DNA of 64,000 bases from Erpobdella octoculata (taxonomy: Eukaryota; Annelida; Clitellata; Hirudinida; Erpobdellidae). The notes under the pieces were generated by a model that worked only from the letters and a program-made list of their open reading frames with translations, made no database searches and was not told the origin of the DNA. Below are positions 57,067 through 64,000 of this stretch, one piece after another. Each line of letters begins with the position of its first letter. Position 1 is the stretch's first letter. The position numbers and the translations under genes were made by a program. The stretch is taken from contig OZ022238.1 of NCBI GenBank assembly GCA_963978895.1, forward strand, positions 40,926,134 through 40,990,133, in the 5' to 3' direction.

Positions 57067-57384
57067 TTGTTAAATTCTTTTATAAAAACACTTTTATTTG
57101 TATGGTTGTTTAAATATATAATTACAATTATTTATTTATTTATTGTGTTGTATATGAGTTTGTTGTTAACTTGCATTGTTCATCTATTATTTTCCTGCTT
57201 CTTCTCTCTTTTTCTCCCGCGCGCTCTTTCGCGCCCGGTTGTCTTCCGTTCCCGCTTAGTTTTCATCACTTGTGTACGTTCGACTTCTTTATTTTCACTT
57301 TGAATTGACAATTGTCTAAGTTCAGAAATCACAGGTGTTCACAAAAAAAGTTCTAATAGCATTAGCTATTTCTATTTCTTATTT

Positions 57385-58275
57385 TTATACATTTAACGCT
57401 TTTAGAGAATTGAAAAACGTATTCGGTGTTTCAGAACAGACACCTTTCACCAATGCTTTTTGACGCATTTCTTTGTCACCTGTCAGCAGGACAAGATACA
57501 TTGTATCGGTCTTATTGTTTTTGAGAACTTCGCAGCATTTCACGATCACGTCATCATTACTACTTGAACCCCGACCGGATTTGTCGTCATCATTAGTTTG
57601 TTCGGAAAACGATGAAAATATACCTTTAGCAGTACAAAATGAAATAAGAGGATATTTCGATACAGGTTCACTTTTCAAAAAAGCACAAGCACGAGCTGCT
57701 TTTAGTTTCAAGTTTTCAATTTTTTCAGACGTTTCTCCAGGTTTAAGTTTTCGGCCATTGCAAGCTAAATTAGTTAGTTCATGAGTCACAATAGTTGGTA
57801 CCACAAATTTGAATATTCCCTTTTTCATTATTTCGACAAACTCTGCCAAATAATCTAGCAGAGCATTTGTGTCGAGAACAACCGTTAAAGCGTATTTCTG
57901 TTGTGTATTTTGAATCAAGTTGTATGCGTAAACTGTTTTTAAGTTCACTGGTATAGGCGAGTCCAATGTTTTTCTGACGTTTATTGTGTTTTGAGAAGTT
58001 CGGTTGCAAATCTGTTCTGCCTCAACATTTTTGCTTTCATTTTCTGCGTTCTTTTTAATGATGTGTTTTTTTCCATGTCTGTCATAGTAACATTTTACAC
58101 CAGTCTGTTCAATAACATACTCTGACTTTTTGCAAGCAGATTTTAAATGATTTTCTTCGAAACAATGAGTTTCAGCTAAATTGAGATCTGTTTTACGTTG
58201 AAAAAAGTCAGTGTAAAAATATTCAGCAGGTCTGTGGATAAGTACGGGTTGAACGTACACGATACAAGATGCCAT
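57385..58275 (-). CDS. PIN-domain ribonuclease-like protein, intact, 296 aa (D23/D30/T97 variant)
   Basis: Full-length with all PIN acids. It shares G23D, E30D and P97T with 38091-38981. Its own changes are D56E, V87E, M162I and C239S. M162I is also in the copies at 51236 and 52917, which suggests sequence exchange among units of this block. One CCAAT box of its promoter is mutated. Confidence 0.85.
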   Translation of the reverse strand: MASCIVYVQPVLIHRPAEYFYTDFFQRKTDLNLAETHCFEENHLKSACKKSEYVIEQTGVKCYYDRHGKKHIIKKNAENESKNVEAEQICNRTSQNTINVRKTLDSPIPVNLKTVYAYNLIQNTQQKYALTVVLDTNALLDYLAEFVEIMKKGIFKFVVPTIVTHELTNLACNGRKLKPGETSEKIENLKLKAARACAFLKSEPVSKYPLISFCTAKGIFSSFSEQTNDDDKSGRGSSSNDDVIVKCCEVLKNNKTDTMYLVLLTGDKEMRQKALVKGVCSETPNTFFNSLKALNV

Positions 58276-58405
58276 GACAAGCTAAAAAGTGTTAACAGAA
58301 AACAGTGTATAGAAAGATACAGAGCACTTTCTTAGTCCAAATCGTTGAGGAGTGTATACGGCTCCGAGTCAAAATATTAAATGACAAAAACGAAAAAGTT
58401 ACTCC

Positions 58406-58507
58406 TATTTATACCCATACGACAATGTCTTCGCGAAAAGATGATTAGCTATACGGCATTAGGTTCTATTTGATTGGATCTAGCAACTAAGTCCTTGCTA
58501 CGATTGG
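58406..58507 (-). promoter_or_regulatory. Promoter of the PIN copy at 57385-58275, proximal CCAAT mutated
   Basis: TATAAATA at 58406-58413. The CCAAT box nearest the TATA reads CTAAT (ATTAG on the plus strand near 58444). The other two are intact, the last at 58503-58507. Confidence 0.65.
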
Positions 58508-58825
58508 TTGTTAAATTTTTTTATATAAACACTTTTTTTTGTATGGTTGTTTAAATATATAATTACAATTATTTATTTATTTATTGTGTTGTATATGAGT
58601 TTGTTGTTAACTTGCATTGTTCATCTATTATTTTCCTGCTTCTTCTCTCTTTTTCTCCCGCGCGCTCTTTCGCGCCCGGTTGTCTTCCGTTCCCGCTTAG
58701 TTTTCATCACTTGTGTACGTTCGACTTCTTTATTTTCACTTTGAATTGACAATTGTCTAAGTTCAGAAATCGCAGGTGTTCACAAAAAAAGTTCTAATAG
58801 CATTAGCTATTTCTATTTCTTATTT

Positions 58826-59715
58826 TTATACATTTAACGCTTTTAAAGAATTGAAAAACGTATTCGGTGTTTCAGAACAGACACCTTTCACCAATGCTTT
58901 TTGACGCATTTCTTTGTCACCTGTCAGCAGGACAAGATACATTGTATCGGTCTTATTGTTTTTGAGAACTTCGCAGCATTTCACGATCACGTCATCATTA
59001 CAACTTGAACCCCGACCGGATTTGTCGTCATCATTAGTTTGTTCGGAAAACGATGAAAATATACCTTTAGCAGTACAAAATGAAATAAGAGGATATTTCG
59101 ATACAGGTTCACTTTTCAAAAATGCACAAGCACGAGCTGCTTTTAGTTTCAAGTTTTCAATTTTTTCAGACGTTTCTCCAGGTTTAAGTTTTCGGCCATT
59201 GCAAGCTAAATTAGTTAGTTCATGAGTCACCATAGTTGGTACCACAAATTTGAATATTCCCTTTTTTATTATTTCGACAAACTCTGCCAAATAATCTAGC
59301 AGAGCATTTGTGTCGAGAACAACCGTTAAAGCGTATTTCTGTTGTGTATTTTGAATCAAGTTGTATGCGTAAACTGTTTTTAAGTTCACTGGTATAGGCG
59401 AGTCTAATGTTTTTCTGACGTTTATTGGGTTTTGAGAAGTTCGGTTGCAAATCTGTACTGCCTCAACATTTTTGCTTTCATTTTCTGCGTTCTTTTTAAT
59501 GATGTGTTTTTTCCATGTCTGTCATAGTAACATTTTACACCTGTCTGGTCAATAACATACTCTGACTTTTTGCAAGCAGATTTTAAATGATTTTCTTCGA
59601 AACAATGAGTTTCAGCTAAATTGAGCTCTGTTTTACGTTGAAAAAAGCCAGTGTAAAAATATTCAGCAGGTCTGTGGATAAGTACGGGTTGAACGTACAC
59701 GATACAAGATGCCAT
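58826..59715 (-). pseudogene. PIN gene copy, one-base frameshift in the poly-T tract
   Basis: Everything is as in intact copies except that the T7 tract near 59507 has six Ts, shifting the frame at HGKK (codon 69). The PIN domain downstream is open with K to N near residue 194 and M150I. One base separates this copy from an intact one, so assembly or sequencing error should be excluded. Confidence 0.85.
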
Positions 59716-59989
59716 GACAAGCTAAAAAGTGTTAACAGAAAACAGTGTATAGAAAGATACAGAGCACTTTCTTAGTCCAAATCGCTGAGAAGTGTATACG
59801 CCTCTGAGTCAAAATATCAAATGACAAAAACGAAAAAGTTACTCCTATTTATACCCATACGACAATGGCTTAGCGAGAAGATGATTGGCTATACGGCATT
59901 AGGTCTTATTTGATTGGATCTAGCAACTCAGTCCTTGCTACGATTGGTTGTTAAATTCTTTTATAAAAACACTTTTATTTGTATGGTTG

Positions 59990-61491
<1,502 letters not shown>

Positions 61492-61510
61492 TTTAAATAT
61501 ATAATTACAA

Positions 61511-62800
61511 CTAGCAGTGCCCGTAGCGGCTTCGCTCGCATGAAATTAGAGAGTTTGAACCGTGCATCCATAGTAGAGATCAATTTTTTAGGTCTCGGCT
61601 CGGCCCGTCGACAACTTAGCCCAGCCCGTTTTAAAAACCTAAACTCCTGGCCCGGAACAGCCCATTCTTACAGGCCTAGAAGTTCTATATACTTGATGAA
61701 AAACTTCGGCCCGTCCCACCTTGACTTCAGGTTTGGCCCGGCCCAACTGAAGATCCTAAAATCACTAAAATATCAATATACTTGGTGAAAAACCTCGGCC
61801 CGTCCCACTTTGATTTAAAGTTTGGCCTGGCCCGTGTGAAGACTCTAAAACAACGGCTTGGCCCAACCGGTGATAAACTGGACTTAGCTACTTTTAACCG
61901 GCACAAAACTTCAAAATACTAATTTTTACATTTGTAACACTTACAGTTTTTGAGTAGCAGTTATTTTGAAATCAAATAACCCCACATTTGAGGTCCTGGA
62001 TACCAAATTTTTAAAAAATGTTGAAACACTTATATCATTATTTTTTGAGTAAATACTAAATACTAATTTTGACATCTGTAGCATTCACAGTTTTTGAGTA
62101 GCAGTTACTTTAAAAACCAAAGAAACCTTTTTCCACCCCACATTTGAGATCATGAAAACCAAAATTTCATATATCCTTATTTTTAGAGTAGAAACCAAAT
62201 ACTAATTTTTACTTTTGTAGCATTTACAGTTTTTGAGTAGCAGTTACTTTAAACACCAAGTAACGCAATTTTCCACCCCACATTTGAGGTCCTGAAAACC
62301 AAATTTTCAAATAATAGTGAAACACGTATATCATTATTTTTAGAGTAGAAACTAAATACTAATTTTTACTTTTGTAGCATTAACAGTTTTTGATTAGAAG
62401 CTACTTTAAAAACCAAATAACCCAATTTTCCAACCCACATTTGAGGTCCGGGAAACCGAATTTTCAAAAAATGGTGAAACACGTATCTTTTAATTTTTCA
62501 AAAAGAATCTATATACCAAATTTCAAAATTTCCTCATTTTTGGTTTTTGAGATACACATTGTTTTAGAAAAAAGTTTGTTTTCCAGTTTTTCCCCCTCAG
62601 GAGCAAAATTTTCAAAAATCCTTTCTTAGCGAATGTTTACGCTATAAAAGTAATATAAGTTCCAAATTTCACGTTCCTAGGATAAGGCGTTTGAGCTCGG
62701 CGTTGATTATCAGTCAGTCATCTGTCAGTCAGTCAGTCAGTCAGTCAGTCAGTCAGTCAGTCAGTCAGTCAGTCAGGACATGTTCTTTTATATATATAGA
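61511..62800 (-). mobile_element. Helitron family B, complete, 1290 bp
   Basis: On the plus strand it starts CTAGCAGTGCCCGTAGCGG and ends TTTTATATATATAGA. The TCAG tract is at 62710-62776. Flanks ATTACAA and TTATTTATT restore the normal unit spacer, so insertion was between A and T. It lies only 19 bp from the preceding family A element and in the opposite orientation. Confidence 0.92.
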
Positions 62801-63057
62801 TTATTTATTTATTTATTGTGTTGTATATGAGTTTGTTGTTAACTTGCATTGTTCATCTATTATTTTCCTGCTTCTTCTCTCTTTTTCTCCCGCGCGCTCT
62901 TTCGCGCCCGGTTGTCTTCCGTTCCCGCTTAGTTTTCATCACTTGTGTACGTTCGACTTCTTTATTTTCACTTTGAATTGACAATTGTCTAAGTTCAGAA
63001 ATCGCAAGTGTTCACAAAAAAAGTTCTAATAGCATTAGCTATTTCTATTTCTTATTT

Positions 63058-63947
63058 TTGTACATTTAACGCTTTTAGAAAATTGAAAAACGTATTCGGT
63101 GTTTCAGAACAGACACCTTTCACCAATGCTTTTTGACGCATTTCTTTGTCACCTGTCAGCAGGACAAGATACATTGTATCGGTCTTATTGTTTTTGAGAA
63201 CTTCGCAGCATTTCACGATCACGTCATCATTACAACTTGAACCCCGACCGGATTGTCGTCATCATTAGTTTGTTCGGAAAACGATGAAAATAAACCTTTA
63301 GCAGTACAAAATGAAATAAGAGGATATTTCGATACAGGTTCACTTTTCAAAAAAGCACAAGCACGAGCTGCTTTTAGTTACAAGTTTTCACATTTTTCAG
63401 ACGTTTCTCCAGGTTTAAGTTTTCGGCCATTGCAAGCTAAATTAGTTAGTTCATGAGTCACCATAGTTGGTACCACAAATTTGAATATTCCCTTTTTCAT
63501 TATTTCGACAAACTCTGCCAAATAATCTAGCAGAGCATTTGTGTCGAGAACAACCGTTAAAGCTTATTTCTGTTGTGTATTTTGAATTAAGTTGTATGCG
63601 TAAACTGTTTTTAAGTTCACTGGTATAGGCGAGTCTAATGTTTTTCTGACGTTTATTGGGTTTTGAGAAGTTCGGTTGCAAATCTGTACTGCCTCAACAT
63701 TTTTGCTTTCATTTTCTGCGTTCTTTTTAATGATGTGTTTTTTTCCATGTCTGTCATAGTAACATTTTACACCTGTCTGGTCAATAACATACTCTGACTT
63801 TTTGCAAGCAGATTTTAAATTATTTTCTTCGAAACAATGAGTTTCAGCTAAATTGAGCTCTGTTTTACGTTGAAAAAAGCCAGTGTTAAAATATTCAGCA
63901 GGTTTGTGGATAAGTACGGGTTGAACGTACACGATACAAGATGCCAT
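63058..63947 (-). pseudogene. PIN gene copy with stop, frameshift and lost stop codon
   Basis: Y128 is a stop (TAA, near 63563). A 1-bp deletion near 63254 (GGATTGTCG for GGATTTGTCG) shifts the frame in KSGRG. The normal terminal TAA is CAA. The promoter continues beyond 63948 to the window edge. Confidence 0.88.
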
Positions 63948-64000
63948 GACAAGCTAAAAAGTGTTAACAGAAAACAGTGTATAGAAAGATACAGAGCACT

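Overview
The window is eukaryotic, repeat-rich DNA from an invertebrate animal. Helitrons, a hAT element with a BED finger, a Ty3/gypsy-type LTR retrotransposon and a CR1/L2-like LINE support this. Long AT, TATG and TCAG microsatellites and a promoter with an arthropod-like TCATTT initiator fit an invertebrate too. I cannot name the species, and an arthropod is only a weak preference.

The backbone is a head-to-tail tandem array of about 26 unit positions, each about 1.44 kb. Every unit points left (minus strand) and carries one intronless gene for a 296-residue PIN-domain ribonuclease-like protein. In front of each gene lies the same promoter: three CCAAT boxes, TATAAATA and an initiator. Six copies are full length and intact (19272-20162, 35210-36100, 36651-37541, 38091-38981, 54502-55392, 57385-58275). 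One lacks only five C-terminal residues (55959-56834). One has a C-terminus replaced by transposon sequence (52917-53951). The others are pseudogenes or fragments. A subfamily with QCKTELNS near residue 30 has no intact copy here; all intact copies are of the QRKTELNL type.

Layout: 1-293 is the end of one unit. 294-10978 is an island of nested Helitrons and microsatellites, including a decayed protein-coding Helitron (2017-5128). 10979-20514 holds units, one broken by a hAT element (14114-15648). 20515-24078 is a LINE with an intact 1043-codon ORF. 24079-26278 holds units. 26279-33394 is an LTR retrotransposon whose 5' LTR contains a Helitron. 33395-64000 holds units with Helitron insertions at 34004-34990, 40727-41992, 43461-44946, 49232-50959, 59990-61491 and 61511-62800, plus a small hAT element at 52454-53118.

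Because empty copies of the same unit lie nearby, the insertion sites can be read to the base. Helitrons of two families share the 5' end TCTATATATATAAAA and have CTAG 3' ends with a GC hairpin. They used the same two positions of the unit repeatedly. The LTR element has the unusual order gag-PR-IN-RT-RNase H and a GGGAAAA slippery site exactly where pol opens. The most notable object is the array itself: a promoter-bearing, protein-coding satellite of a PIN nuclease.
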